Below are positions 33,940-44,916 of a DNA stretch of 64,000 bases, piece by piece (positions within the stretch are counted from its first letter, which is position 1; every line of letters starts with the position of its first letter). The notes beneath the pieces are model-generated. The model did no database searches. It was not told the origin of the DNA and was given only the letters and a program-made list of their open reading frames with translations. Both the position numbers and the translations under genes were made by a program. Source of the DNA: Monarcha castaneiventris obscurior (taxonomy: Eukaryota; Chordata; Aves; Passeriformes; Monarchidae); NCBI GenBank assembly GCA_026261815.1, contig JAMPIT010000511.1:248001-312000 (forward strand), written 5' to 3'.

Positions 33940-34630
33940 TGACACTGGTTGTGCCATAAATCAGCCTCTCTTGATGGGAGAGGCTTTTAGAGTCCTTGCA
34001 AGGAATTTGATAGATGAACGAGGCAAATTCACCATAATTGCTTCTTCAGATAGTTGTTTATTTTAGTGTTATCAGCTACTAGTGTAGAAAAGACACAGCA
34101 GAGCAGAACATGGCAAGAGAAAACAAGAAAATGGCCCCTTATCAAGATTTCACAGCTCTTTTAAAGGTAAATTAACCAATAAAGACTTGAAATGACAGAT
34201 ATTTTTACTTTTCCTCCAATGTTCAGTAAATCACTCTGACACTCAGGCCGGCACTGCGGAATTTTTCATCCAATCATCCTAAACTACTTTTGCTGCAAAA
34301 TATGGAGGACTAGAAGAAGAAAGACAGGTTAAAAACTACAAGGTCTCCCCCATCTTGGAACTTTTACTATTTATCTATTTACTACATTAACAAACCTAAA
34401 ACTTCTAAATTCTTCATCCTGTGACATCCTTACATCATATTCTATCACCTAGTTCACATCTGTGTAGATTTTAACTCCTCCCAGAGAGTAGGCAGTTTTC
34501 TCCATGGATAAAGGTCAAAGACAACATTGTTCAGGGGGGTTAGATTCTTCAAAACAGGCAGAGAAACATTCCCTGCACTCTGGATTCCCACACAGTGGGT
34601 TCCCTCTCCCCAGCAATTCCAGTCCCAGGG
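33940..34630 (-). mobile_element. Probable solo LTR related to copies A and B
   Basis: On the minus strand it has CTTTGACCTTTATCCATGGA near its start (compare CTTTGACCTCAGCCCATGGG in the LTR at 62579), then GGATGAAGAATTTAGAAGTT and ACTAAAATAAACAACTATCT with a polyadenylation signal toward the end. The order of landmarks matches the 62579 LTR, but identity is much lower, so it is an older or different subfamily. Ends are approximate and no target duplication was found. Confidence 0.6.
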
Positions 34631-35955
34631 ATGCACCCAGCCCTCTCAGGATGGGTTGTCCTCTCTGAGCTACAGAAATTAGGAGTGAATGAGCAGTGAC
34701 AGGTCCAGGCTCTGCAGCCACAGCTCTCATGGTCACACCTGGCTCCCTGCAGCCTCGCCCGGCCATGGATAACGTGGTGCAGCCTTCCCTGGGGGATTCC
34801 AGCCCTGGGAAATGCTGCCTTGGCCTCTGGAGTGAGGGAGGTGGCCAGAAAAACCCAGGCTGCCTGTCCTGGCCTCCAAAATCAGGCTCTGGGACTCGTC
34901 TGGGCTCAGAGGAAACCGTAGGAAATTCCTCAGACACAGAAAAATGAGCTCAGCCCAGAGAAACCACAGCTCATCCCTGCTCCCAGGAGGGGCACATCTC
35001 ATTCCAGGATGTCTGGAGTGGTCCTTTATCCCACACCAGCTTCTCGTCCTTCCCATGGGAACTGGAGCTGTGGAGTTTCGTCCCCTGGATGTCATTTAGC
35101 GTTTGGAATCTTCTGTAATTCCGGATTTTGTTGCTTTGGATGTGCACCTTGGTTGGGAAGCTCTGGGACACAGTTCCTTGTCCATATGGCTTAAAAGACA
35201 GGGACTCATCCCAGGTGAATACTGAGACTGGGGGAAATTCAAATTATTTTAATGTATAGTTGAAAGTGGAATCTGGAAAACATATGGAATCTGACAAAAT
35301 CTCATTTCACCAAGTCTATTTTAGCTTTAAAAATATGTTAATAATGATGTCCAAGATTTTTTTTCAATAAAAATACATAATTTTGGAAAAAATTACTTTA
35401 TTGAACTTTCTGTGTTGAGGTAATAGAGTAAAACCTGACATTTTACACTCAGTGTTTTTCTCTAAGTGGAAATTTTTTCCCTTAAACTTGTGTTTTGAAG
35501 GGAAAAACTGAAGTGAGCTCATAGGCTTCTTGCAGTGGTAGGATAACAGCAGTTCCCTGGTGGCCTGGGGACTCCTTGGCAGCATCCAAAACACCCCTTG
35601 GCTCTCTCATTCTAACCAGATCTCAAAGTGGTGTTGATGTGCTGTTTGTCCCTTCTCCTCTCCTGCCACACCTCCCTGAGGACAGCTCTGTCTCCTCATT
35701 TTTCATGGCAAACTTTCCCCATTTTTGAAGGCTGGGGGAGCCCCACTGTCCCCAGGGGACCCCCAATGACCCAGCCTGGGTCTCTACTCTGCCCTTCCTC
35801 TGCTGCTGAGGTTCCTGTGACCCCTGACAGGGCTGGGCTGCCATCTAACTCTCCATGAACACCTGCAAGGGATTAGCAGATCCTTGCCAAGTTTATTCCT
35901 TAGTTCTGGTGTTAACCTAGGCCAGAGGTTGTCCAGACTGGTCTGAGGTCGATGC
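34631..35955. other. Single-copy stretch
   Basis: No recognised repeat or gene. It is AT-rich at about 35230-35480. Confidence 0.5.
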
Positions 35956-35956
35956 A

Positions 35957-36520
35957 CAAAGTCACAGAATCACTGAGGTTGGAAAGAGCCTTAAAGATCA
36001 TGGAGTCCAAGCATCCTCCAGCCCTGCCAGTGTCCCACTGGCCATGTCCCCACGTGCCACATCCCCCTGGCTTTAAAATCCCTCCAGGAATGGCGATTCC
36101 ACCACTGCTCTGGAACTTGACAACCCTTTCCATGAAGAAACTTTCCCTGAGAACCAACCTGAGCCTCCCCTGGCCCAGGCTGAGGCCGTTCCCTCTCCTC
36201 CTGCCCCTGTTCCCTGGGAGCAGATCCCAAATCCCCCCCGGCTGCCCCCTCCTGTCAGGGACTTGTGCAGAGCCACAAGGGCCCCCCTGAGCCTCCTTTT
36301 CTCCAGCCTGAGCCCCTTTCCCAGCTCCCTCAGGAATTCTCCAGCCCCTTCCCAGCTCCCTCAGGAATTCTCCAGCCCTTTCCCAGCTCCCTCAGGAATT
36401 CTCCAGCCCCTTCCCAGCTCCCTCAGGAATTCTCCAGCCCTTTCCCAGCTCCCTCAGGAATTCTCCAGCCCCTTCCCAGCTCCATTTCCCTTCCCTGGAC
36501 TCTCTCCAGCCCCTCAGGGT
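35957..36520 (-). mobile_element. CR1 LINE fragment with internal 31-bp array
   Basis: The 3' end is at about 35957 (TCACAGAATCACTGAGGTTG). It runs through ACTTTCCCTGAGAACCAACC and TGAGCCTCCCCTGGCCCAGG into ORF2, where a 31-bp segment is repeated five times (36318-36485). It then returns to CR1 (CTGGACTCTCTCCAGCCCC). A non-CR1 segment of about 110 bp follows before more CR1 at 36626. Confidence 0.92.
36318..36485. repeat. 31-bp tandem repeat inside CR1, 5 units
   Basis: Same unit as at 13063 (CAGCTCCCTCAGGAATTCTC then CAGCCC). Junctions alternate strictly between CCCCTTCCC and CCCTTTCCC, giving a 62-bp two-unit rhythm. Confidence 0.96.
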
Positions 36521-36625
36521 CTCCCTTGCTGTGAGGGGAAAATAAAAGAGTGGGAGAAAACGTGAGGGGCAAAGAAAGTGAGGGAAGTTTGGGGAAGGCT
36601 CTGCTGCAGAGCTTTTCCCTTCTGG

Positions 36626-36795
36626 ATCCTCCTTTTCTCCAGGCTGAGCCCCTTTCCCAGCTCCCTCAGGAATTCTCCAGCCCCTTCCCAGCTCCGTTCC
36701 CTGCCCTGGACATGCTCCAGCTCTTCCATGTCCTTATTCTAAGGGGCCTAAAGATGACCCCAGAATTCAGGGAGTGGCCTCCCCAGTGTATTCCC
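36626..36795 (-). mobile_element. CR1 LINE ORF2 fragment, second piece
   Basis: It repeats CCTCCTTTTCTCCAGGCTGA and one copy of the 31-bp unit. It then runs further 5' in ORF2 (TGCCCTGGACATGCTCCAGC, CCCAGAATTCAGGGAGTGGC). It is probably part of the same insertion separated by a local duplication, or a second element. Confidence 0.85.
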
Positions 36796-38070
36796 AGTCT
36801 CACGGTGCTGCTCACACCAGAACAGGATTTGGGCCTTTCCTGCTGCTCCTTTGACAAAGGTGAGGCCTGAACTCCCCAGGGCTGAACAGCAACCCTGGGG
36901 TCGAGCTCCTGCCTGGGGTCAGGATAAAAGCAAAGGATAAAGCAGCCCCTTCAATTCCCACTCATGAGCATGAGACAGGTCTGGAGAGGAGGTAAAGCCC
37001 CAGCCCCTGCAGGGAAGTGGGGTTGGAGGCTCGGGTTTGGGACTGGTTTAATGGAAGGAGGAGCAGCTGCTGTCTAACAGGAAGAATTTACGCTGCCTGT
37101 TCTCCACCCTTCCACACTTTCCCCATTTTTCTCAGGCTGTTTGAGAGCTCATCCCAGACATCCCCATGGGCTGCTCTGGGAGCAGTGAGTGACCAGGTGA
37201 TGCAGTTGCCCTCGGCAGAGTGAAAATGGGAAGCAGAGGTGGCTTTCTCTTTTTTCATCTATTCCTGGGCCTCTGGAATTCAAACGTGCCCATGGCACAG
37301 CCTGGGAGGTGTCTGCAGTCACAGCTCAGCTCTCGATCTACACTTTCCACCTCTGTGGCCTTTCCACCCCTGTTTTAAACCAAGGTGTCCCCAGGCTTGC
37401 AGGGCTGGAATGACAGAGCTTTGTCCCCCGGCAGGAGCTCCAGCTCCCAGTGTGAACTCCTGGAGCAGCCCCCCCTGACCAGAGCAGTGCCCGTGGCACA
37501 GGGCAGCGAGCAGTGACGGCTGCGGATGGCTCTGCCAGCCCTCAGCTCCCCTCTCCTGCCAGACAGGCTGGCTGGGCACAGTGACACCAGGGGCACCACA
37601 GCTCTCGCTTGCCCGTGGCACCTGCCCAAAAGAATTAATCAGAGTCACTGGGCAGCTGCCTCAGAGGAGTCATCGCGGCGCTCCCTGCCAGCGTCGCGGG
37701 GCTGCAGACAAAGGGGACGCTGTCTGGGGGTTTGTTGATGCCAGATGTGTTCATTATCTGTCTCTGAGGATCAGAGGAGCGTCTGGAAGTGCTGCTCAGC
37801 AGCCGTGGGGATGCTGCTCTCTGGCAGTGTCGATGTCCTGACAAGGGCAGAGGGAGCCCTGGGGAGCTGCTGCTCACTGAGGAGAGGAGACACTTGGAGA
37901 GCGAGGCCAAGCCGTGCTGGGACTGTTGTACCCAATTCCACAGCCACTGAGCCTTCCTCCCCTCTGCTGCCCAGCAGCAGCAGTCTCCACAGCCAGCCCT
38001 GAGGGGTGTGCCTTGTTCCAAGGGGAGGAAACACCACGGCCTCTCCACTCACCTCCCTGCCCAGAACCGC
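36796..38070. other. Single-copy stretch
   Basis: No recognised repeat. The part around 37500-37790 is CpG-richer than its surroundings and is described separately. The ORFs on both strands are unsupported. Confidence 0.5.
37500..37790. promoter_or_regulatory. Candidate regulatory patch, CpG-enriched
   Basis: About eleven CpGs occur, clustered in CATCGCGGCGCTCC and AGCGTCGCGGGG, next to AAAGAATTAATCAGAGTCAC and TGTTCATTATCTGTCTCTGA. No repeat is recognised. This is a compositional call only. Confidence 0.3.
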
Positions 38071-38073
38071 TGC

Positions 38074-38515
38074 AAGAATCACAGAATGAACCAGCTTGGA
38101 AAAGACCTTTGAGATCATCAAGTCCAACCTAGGACCTAACCTAACACCTCCTCATCAACTAAACCACAGCACTGAGTGCCACGTCCAGGCTTTTTTAAAC
38201 ACCTCCAGGGAGGGTGACTCCACCTCCTGCCTGGGCAGAGCATCCCAGTGCCCAGTCACTCCTTCTGTGAAGAATTTTCTTCTGATGTCGAACCTAAATT
38301 TCCCCTGGCACAGCTTAAGACTCTGTCCTCTTGGCCTGCCAGTGGTTGCCTGGGAGAAGAGATTGACCCCCTTGGCTACAGCCACCTTTCAGGGAGCTGT
38401 AGAGAGTGATCAGATCTCCCCTGAGCCTCCTTTTTTTCCAGGCTACACAATCCCAGCTCCCTCCGCCCTTCTTCATAGGGCTTGTGCTCCAAGCCCTTCA
38501 AGAAAAGCACCTTTG
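38074..38515 (-). mobile_element. CR1 LINE 3' fragment, older subfamily
   Basis: GAATCACAGAATGAACCAGC, then ACCTTTGAGATCATCAAGTC, the 3' UTR, and ORF2 landmarks CCCCTGAGCCTCCTTTTTTT and CATAGGGCTTGTGCTCCAAG. The subfamily differs from the GC-rich copies (it retains AGAAGAGATTGACCCCCTTG). Confidence 0.92.
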
Positions 38516-40428
38516 AACACAAAAGGGGCAGCCAGAGCAATGAACGCCCCCAACAATTAAATTTTAATCACAGTTATCCTGTCATCCCTGGGTCTCCCAG
38601 GTATCTGCCCCCCCCAGCAGCCAGGCAGAGCTGCTCTGAGTTACGGAGCCAACAAAAGCAGATAGACATAAGGATTGTCCCAAAGTGCTCATCACAGATA
38701 ATTCAGTAGGAGGGCATTAAAGCATCTCCTGAATGCTCAGCAGCCGTGGCTGTGCTTTGAAGCCTTCCCATGGATGGTTGACCTCTGCTTGAGCAACTGG
38801 GGAAGCACCTGGAGGTCAGGACCACCACTCCTGCTCTGGCCACATCTCGTTGTCCTCTCTGTCAGAGGAGATGGCATTTCCTTTGTCTGCACACTCATCT
38901 GGCTGTGGGCTGGGGGCAACTGGGATTCCTCACAGGAGGAACTGGTGCTGTTGAAGCGTTTGCTTGGAGACAAAGGTTCCTTAGGCCCAGGATGGTGTCT
39001 CTGGCAGGGTGTGGAGGGGGTGAGGGGATTGGTCAGCCCAAAATAACACAGAGGTTTCAGCGTTAGCAAAGGCACTTCCAGGTTAAGTCACAGCTGAGCT
39101 TCGTTTGAAGCAGGAATTGGGATTTGTTCCTCTCCATGTGTGGTGAACATCCCAACCACGGGCTGCTCCAGGAGGGAACAGTTCCTCTGCTGCCTGGATG
39201 CTCCCTGGCTCCAAAGCCGTACCCAGCATTTCTAGTGGGGAAAGAGTGCAGGAGCTGAACCGACAAGAAGTTGCTGTTCCTGGAAAGAGAAATACTCAGT
39301 TCTTCACAGAGCAAAATGGAAAACAGGGCTCACCTGGAGGAAAATCTGCAGGAGGTTTTCTGATCCCCCTGAACTTGCCAGGCTTTTCTCTGGTAACTGC
39401 AGTCTGATTTTTGCCCAGGCTGCACACCCTGGTTCCCATCTCCTGGTTTCACCCATCCTAATGAGCTCACATCATCCATTATTCACTGCCTGGACCTTGT
39501 TTCGTGGACATTTGGGGATCTGTGACACCCATCCTGCCCTCAGTGCAGCCACCTGTGTCTGGAGGTGACCAGTGGCTTCAGCGAGGCCACCAAGGGCTCT
39601 CCAACATCAAAGAGCCACCCTGGGAGCTGGGGTCCTGCAGCCAACAAACACAGGGGGGCCAGGAGAGCTCTGGTCATGGCGACAGGACACCAACTATGGT
39701 GACAGCCCTCAGCTGGGTAAAGATCTCAAGGCCTGCAAATTTCCAGGACAAGTTGGATCACTGAGAGAGGCCAGCAGGAGCTGGGTCTGTCTTTAATTCT
39801 GCACCCATTTTCTTTTCTGAGCCTCTCTTAATTTACTATCAATTTTTCCTTGGTCACCACTGGCCTGGCTGCCTCCTTTGAACCATCAGCCAGAGGGACC
39901 TGATAGAGCCAACCACTGAAAATGGTGATGTCCCTGGGACTGCACTGCCAGTTTTATAAAAACTTCAGGAGTTTCACTCCTGAAATCCTGAAACTGCAGT
40001 TCTCGTGCCCACTGAACCAGGACACGTCACAGAGTCAGTCACTGTGCCCAGACCTGGAGCAAGAACCTGAGACTGGCCTGGGCTGTGTCCTCAAAGCAGC
40101 ACATTCCTGTCTGAATTTCACAGACTCTGCTCCACTGCCTGACGGAGGAAGCGAATTCCACAGCTGCTGCCCCTGTGGAAAAGGCTCTTCTCCAGCCACC
40201 CACGTCTGCAGCCGAGTTTTCCAGCCACGAGGTGCCTGGGATGCATTATTTCTGGGAAGTGCTCCTCAGCCGCCTGTGGGAAACTTGTTTGCTGTGAAAA
40301 ATCTCAGGTTGGGCAACCAAACATGGACCTTCCAGTCCTGCATGGAAATCTTGGCCAAACTCTGGCTGTTGCTACCCAAGATGCTCCCAGCTGATGTGCG
40401 AGCTCAGAAATAGCTCAGCTCCTGTCAT
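38516..40428. other. Single-copy stretch without supported gene
   Basis: About 1.9 kb with no recognised repeat. The plus-strand ORF 39922-40413 (163 codons) has fairly even composition but no recognisable motif. Confidence 0.5.
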
Positions 40429-40485
40429 GGGGACTTTGATGATCCTGGTGGATCCCTTCCAGCTCAGGACGTTCTGTGGCTCTGA
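40429..40485 (+). mobile_element. CR1 3' end, very short
   Basis: GATGATCCTGGTGGATCCCT then TCCAGCTCAGGACGTTCTGT matches the 3' terminus of the plus CR1 family at 48090 and 55868. No body is attached. Confidence 0.65.
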
Positions 40486-41377
40486 TCCTGCCATGGGGAA
40501 AGTTTAGTGGTCATTCCTTTGAGACAAAGTGATTCCAAGGAAAAACATCTCCCAGCCTTGTCCAGAACACAAACCCCAGGTGCCCTGTAAGTGCTGATGC
40601 ACTCAGTGCAGCTGACACGCTCGGTACTCATTGCTGCTTTTCCTTCCGTGGCAAGAGCATTCCCTGGGCTGCAAAAGGAATCACTTGACTGATGTTAATA
40701 AACTGACAGATCAGAAATGGCAGCAAACGAGAGGCTGAGGCTGAAAATGCTCACCAGGCTGCAACAGCCCTGCACGTTGTGTCAATCCACTCTGTTAACT
40801 GAAAGGCAGAATCCAATTTATTCCCAGGCCCAGCACGATGAATAAGTCATTTCCCAGGATGGGAGTGAGGAGAATTCCTCAAAACACACCGGACAATTCA
40901 AAGAGAGCCTTTTGGCACTGAGTAATAAGTGTAGAGAGAAAGCAAGAAAGAAGGGGGAAAAAAAAGTTCCATTTTGAGAGTGATTTTCTTCTCTCTATGA
41001 GCAATTTCATTTTATCTTTACGCTCTTAAGTCAGGATCTGGGTTTTTTTTTCCTTCCCCATCAAGAAAGGTGTCTGTGCTGACAGGAACTGGCCTGGATC
41101 ACTTTGTGCAGTGTGGGGGGCTGTGTTCCTATCAGAGGCACTTCCAGCAACGTTCTGTGAGCACTGCCTGCCGACAGGCACAGGGGGATCCAAGGCAGAG
41201 GATTTCTGTGGTGCATCCTCAGAGGCTGAGCCATTTGCTTGATAAAATTTCCTACTTTCAACCCTCATTCCTTGTTTCAATCAAATAGGTGGAAGGGAAA
41301 AACGTTCCTGCTGACTTTAAGCACCACTGGGGGTCTGTCAGAGCTCTGTGACTGCACAGGAGGGGTTTGATCCAGTG
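40486..41377. other. Unassigned single-copy stretch
   Basis: No recognised repeat or gene up to the start of the 18-bp minisatellite. Confidence 0.5.
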
Positions 41378-42366
41378 TGGGATCCTGCCTTTCCCATGGG
41401 ATCCTGCCATTCCAGTGGGATCCTTCCTTTCCCATGGGATCCTGCCATTCAGTGGGACCCTGCCATTCCAGTGGGACCCTGCCTTTCCATGGGATCCTGC
41501 CTTTCCCATGGGATCCTGCCTTTCAGTGGGATCCTGCCTTTCAGTGGGATCCTGCCATTCCAGTAAGATCCTGCCTTTCAGTGGGACCCTGCCTTTCAGT
41601 GGGATCCTGCCATTCAGTGGGATCCTGCCATTCCAGTGGGATCCTGCCTTTCAGTGGGATCCTGCCTTTCAGTGGGATCCTGCCTTTCAGTGGGATCCTG
41701 CCTTCCAGTGGGATCCTGCCATTCCAGTGGGATCCTGCCTTTCAGTGGGATCCTGCCTTTCCAGTGGGATCCTGCCTTTCAGTGGGATCCTGCCTTTCAG
41801 TGGGATCCTGCCATTCCAGTGGGATCCTGCCTTTCAGTGGGACCCTGCCTTTCCAGTGGGATCCTGCCTTTCCAGTGGGATCCTGCCTTTCAGTGGGATC
41901 CTGCCTTTCAGTGGGACCCTGCCTTTCCATGGGATCCTGCCTTCCAGTAAGATCCTGCCTTTCAGTGGGATCCTGCCTTTCAGTGGGATCCTGCCATTCC
42001 AGTGGGATCCTGCCTTTCAGTGGGATCCTGCCTTTCAGTGGGATCCTGCCTTTCCATGGGATCCTGCCTTTCAGTGGGATCCTGCCATTCCAGTGGGATC
42101 CTGCCTTCCAGTGGGATCCTGCCTCTCAGTGGGATCCTGCCTTTCAGTGGGACCCTGCCTTTCCATGGGATCCTGCCTTCCAGTAAGATCCTGCCTTTCA
42201 GTGGGATCCTGCCTTCCAGTAAGATCCTGCCTCTCAGTGGGATCCTGCCTTCCAGTGGGATCCTGCCTCTCAGTGGGATCCTGCCTTTCCAGTGGGATCC
42301 TGCCATTCCAGTGGGATCCTGCCTCTCAGTGGGATCCTGCCTTTCAGTGGGACCCTGCCTTTCCCA
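41378..42366. repeat. 18/19-bp minisatellite, about 54 units, with a BamHI site in most
   Basis: Consensus GTGGGATCCTGCCTTTCA; variants replace TTTCA by ATTCCA, TTCCA or CTCA, and some units read GACCC in place of GATCC. Most units contain GGATCC. All plus frames are open (up to 335 codons of GSCLSVGSCL / ILPFSG / QWDPAF). These ORFs come from the array and are not genes. Confidence 0.98.
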
Positions 42367-42504
42367 GGCTGTGACAAACAGTGACCTGCTCAAACAGAGC
42401 CCTGTGTCCAGCACCAGCAGCTGGCCCTGAGTGTGAATGAGCGTTTTCCCATCCCCCTGAGCATTTGTCCCCCATCCTGTCCCCATGAGGGGCTGCCAGT
42501 CTCT

Positions 42505-42721
42505 GTCTGCTCTCTCCGTCTCCCTGGGAGGGTTGGGAGGCCCTGGCACTGCCCAGAGCAGCTGTGGCTGCCCCTGGATCCCTGGCAGTGCCCAAGGCCA
42601 GGCTGGAGCAGCCTGGGACAGTGGGAGGTGTCCCTGCCATGGCAGGGGTGGCACTGAATGAGTTTTAAGGTCCCTTCCCACCCAAACCATTCTGGGATTC
42701 TGTGATTCCGTGATTCTATGG
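42505..42721 (+). mobile_element. CR1 LINE 3' fragment, unexpanded
   Basis: TGCCCAGAGCAGCTGTGGCT, GGGAGGTGTCCCTGCCATGG, GGCAGGGGTGGCACTGAATG, TTTTAAGGTCCCTTCCCACC and octamers GATTCTGTGATTCCGTGATT. It keeps the ancestral GGTGGCACTGRATG form at the site where other copies carry GGGAT arrays. Confidence 0.93.
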
Positions 42722-42998
42722 TCTTGGCTTGCATCCTGCAGACAAAGGGAAAAGGGCTGTCCCAAATACCCAAACATCCTTAAAATTGGGAAATTTTGGT
42801 CCTGGCTTCAGATTGACCCGACACCTGAGGGCTGGGGCAGTCACTGGGGTGAGGTAGAGGTCAGTTTATTCAAAGGTTAACAGCAAAGAAAATCCAGTAA
42901 CTCCTGGGGTCAAAGTTTGGGAGCAGAGGGAAATCTGCTGAAGAATGACTTGCTGAAGAAACACATTGAGAAATACAACCCTGAGCCATTCGAGAAAA

Positions 42999-43222
42999 TC
43001 CCAAAATCCCAGAATGGTTTGGGTTGGAAGGGACCTCAAAGCCCATCCAGTGCCACCCCTGCCATGGCAGGGACACCTCCCACTGTCCCAGGCTGCTCCA
43101 AGCCCCATCCAACCTGGTCTGGGACACTTCCAGGGATCCAGGGGCAGCCACAGCTGCTCTGAGCACCCTGTGCCAGGGCCTCACCACCCTCCCAGGGGAC
43201 AATTATTTCATGTCAGAAGTGG
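42999..43222 (-). mobile_element. CR1 LINE 3' fragment
   Basis: CCAGAATGGTTTGGGTTGGA, AAGGGACCTCAAAGCCCATC and AGCACCCTGTGCCAGGGCCT. It faces the plus-strand copy ending at 42721, 3' end to 3' end, with about 280 bp between them. Confidence 0.93.
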
Positions 43223-44357
43223 ATATTGGGATTCCCTCTGAAGGGGGCTAAGGCAGGTCCTGCCTTCCCCAGCCCCTTCCCCACTGCCCTGCACAGCCCA
43301 GGGCAGTCCCACGGGGCGTGAGCTGCCTGTGCAGGGTGGCTGTGGCCTGGGGACTCCCTTTTCCAGCAGGCTCCTTGCCCAGGCAGAGCTCTGTGCCCTC
43401 CCAGCAGAGCCAGCTGCACGTGCACAGCTCTTCAGAGGTGGTGGGAGTGACTTTCGTGTCACTGAAATTATCCCAACGAGCTTTTTAATGGCATTACTGT
43501 TGGGTTTGGGCCTGGGATTATCACAGCAAGCAGAAATGCAGCGAGGAGCAGGGTGTGCATGGGCCAGGGCAGAGCCTCTGCTCAGTGAGCTCCAGTCTCA
43601 GCCCTGCTGCACTTTCAGCCTTTTCACTCAGGAAAGAGGGAATATTGAGGAACAGCCAGGCCAAACCTGCAGTGCTGGTGCCCATTCCCTGCTCACAGCC
43701 CTCCTGCACCCCTCAGAGCTGGAGCCTGGCAGCGAGCACAGCCCCAGCCCTGGCAGCCTCCGAGGGCACAGACAAGTTCCCTCACGCACACTCCAGGCTG
43801 TTTTCACCACATCCACCCTTAAAAGGACAACTTCTCCCAGATGACTGGGGCAGAACAAGCCTTAGCTCTGCTCTGTGTGGTGCTGCTCACTCCTGGTTGT
43901 ACAGCAGCAGGAAGAGCTGTTTCCATGAGCAAAGCTCGTCCCCCTCTCGCCTTTATCGCCCTTGGCATGCACCAGAGTTCAATTTATTGATGGCTTATAT
44001 AATGCCACCGCAGCTTCAGGCGTGCTTTGTCCCCATCCTGTTTTTACCAGCCAGCCTCCCTTTGTCCATTATTCCCTGAGCTGAGGGCTCAGGCCTCTCT
44101 GCTGCCAGAGCTGTTTGGGTTTTGCAATCTGCACTTGGAATTTGAAGCCATTAACCCGAGTGCCGATGATTTCCTGATGAACGCTGAGGAGCTGTGGGCA
44201 GTGCATCCCTCTCCTCTCACATTACTGACCCAGAGATGCTTTTCCCCACAGCAGAGTTCAACATTCACGTTCAGCAATCAGCTGGTGACAGGTCCCAGCA
44301 GTACCAAAGGATTCGACAGACACAGGAATAGTTTTAGGCAATCCTTTGGGATGAGCC
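43223..44357. other. Single-copy stretch with a candidate conserved element
   Basis: No recognised repeat. Plus-strand ORFs at 43329-43844 and 43555-44079 overlap in different frames and are not supported. The part at about 43920-44180 is described separately. Confidence 0.5.
43920..44180. promoter_or_regulatory. Candidate conserved non-coding element
   Basis: Holds CGCCTTTATCGCCCTTGGCA, CAATTTATTGATGGCTTATA, TAATGCCACCGCAGC and AAGCCATTAACCCGAGTGCC, a mix of AT-rich homeodomain-like cores and CpGs with no repeat origin. Function is inferred from composition only. Confidence 0.3.
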
Positions 44358-44545
44358 AGGCTTTCCTGCACAAATGTAGGATGCCACAATTCCTGCACCC
44401 TGTGGGATGCACAAATGTAGGATGCCACAATTTCTGCACAATGTGGGATGCACAAATGTAGGATGCCACAATTCCTGCACCATGTGGGATGCACAAATGT
44501 AGGATGCCACAATTCCTGCACAATGTGGGATGCACAAATGCAGGA
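44358..44545. repeat. 41-bp minisatellite, 4-5 units
   Basis: The unit contains CACAAATGTAGGATGCCACA followed by ATTCCTGCACCATGTGGGATG. Anchors CAAATGTAGG at 44371, 44412, 44453 and 44494; a fifth, altered unit at 44535 reads CAAATGCAGG. Confidence 0.96.
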
Positions 44546-44916
44546 GCAGATTTGACTCCAAAGGAATGACTGATGCCTCATGGAACTGGTTGTGAAACAT
44601 CATTGGTTTTCAAAACAATGTGTGATAATGTGCTGATACACAAGAGATCATTGCCAAGGATCTGTAACACGGCCCTGGATGCCCTCAGAGGGATAAAGGA
44701 TTAATCACCAGCTGGCCATGGTTTGATTAGGGGCCAGCGAGCCACTGACAGTTTGTGAATTCACACTGAGGGCACTGGTTTGGGTTTTTTGCCTTTTTTT
44801 TTTTTTTATTTTGGAGTGCTGGGTGCCAGGATTTGGGCTGACCCTTCCCAGAGCTGTAGGGGTATCCTGAGGAACAAGTCCATGACCTAAAAGATGCTCC
44901 CTCTAAAACCATAAAG

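Noticed and set aside
41367..42374. 335-codon ORF with a cysteine/serine period
   Set aside because: It comes from the 18/19-bp minisatellite. The indels between 18 and 19 bp shift the frame repeatedly, which a coding array would not tolerate.
44358..44545. CRISPR-like array of 41-bp repeats
   Set aside because: The repeats are directly tandem without unique spacers, and the genome is clearly eukaryotic.
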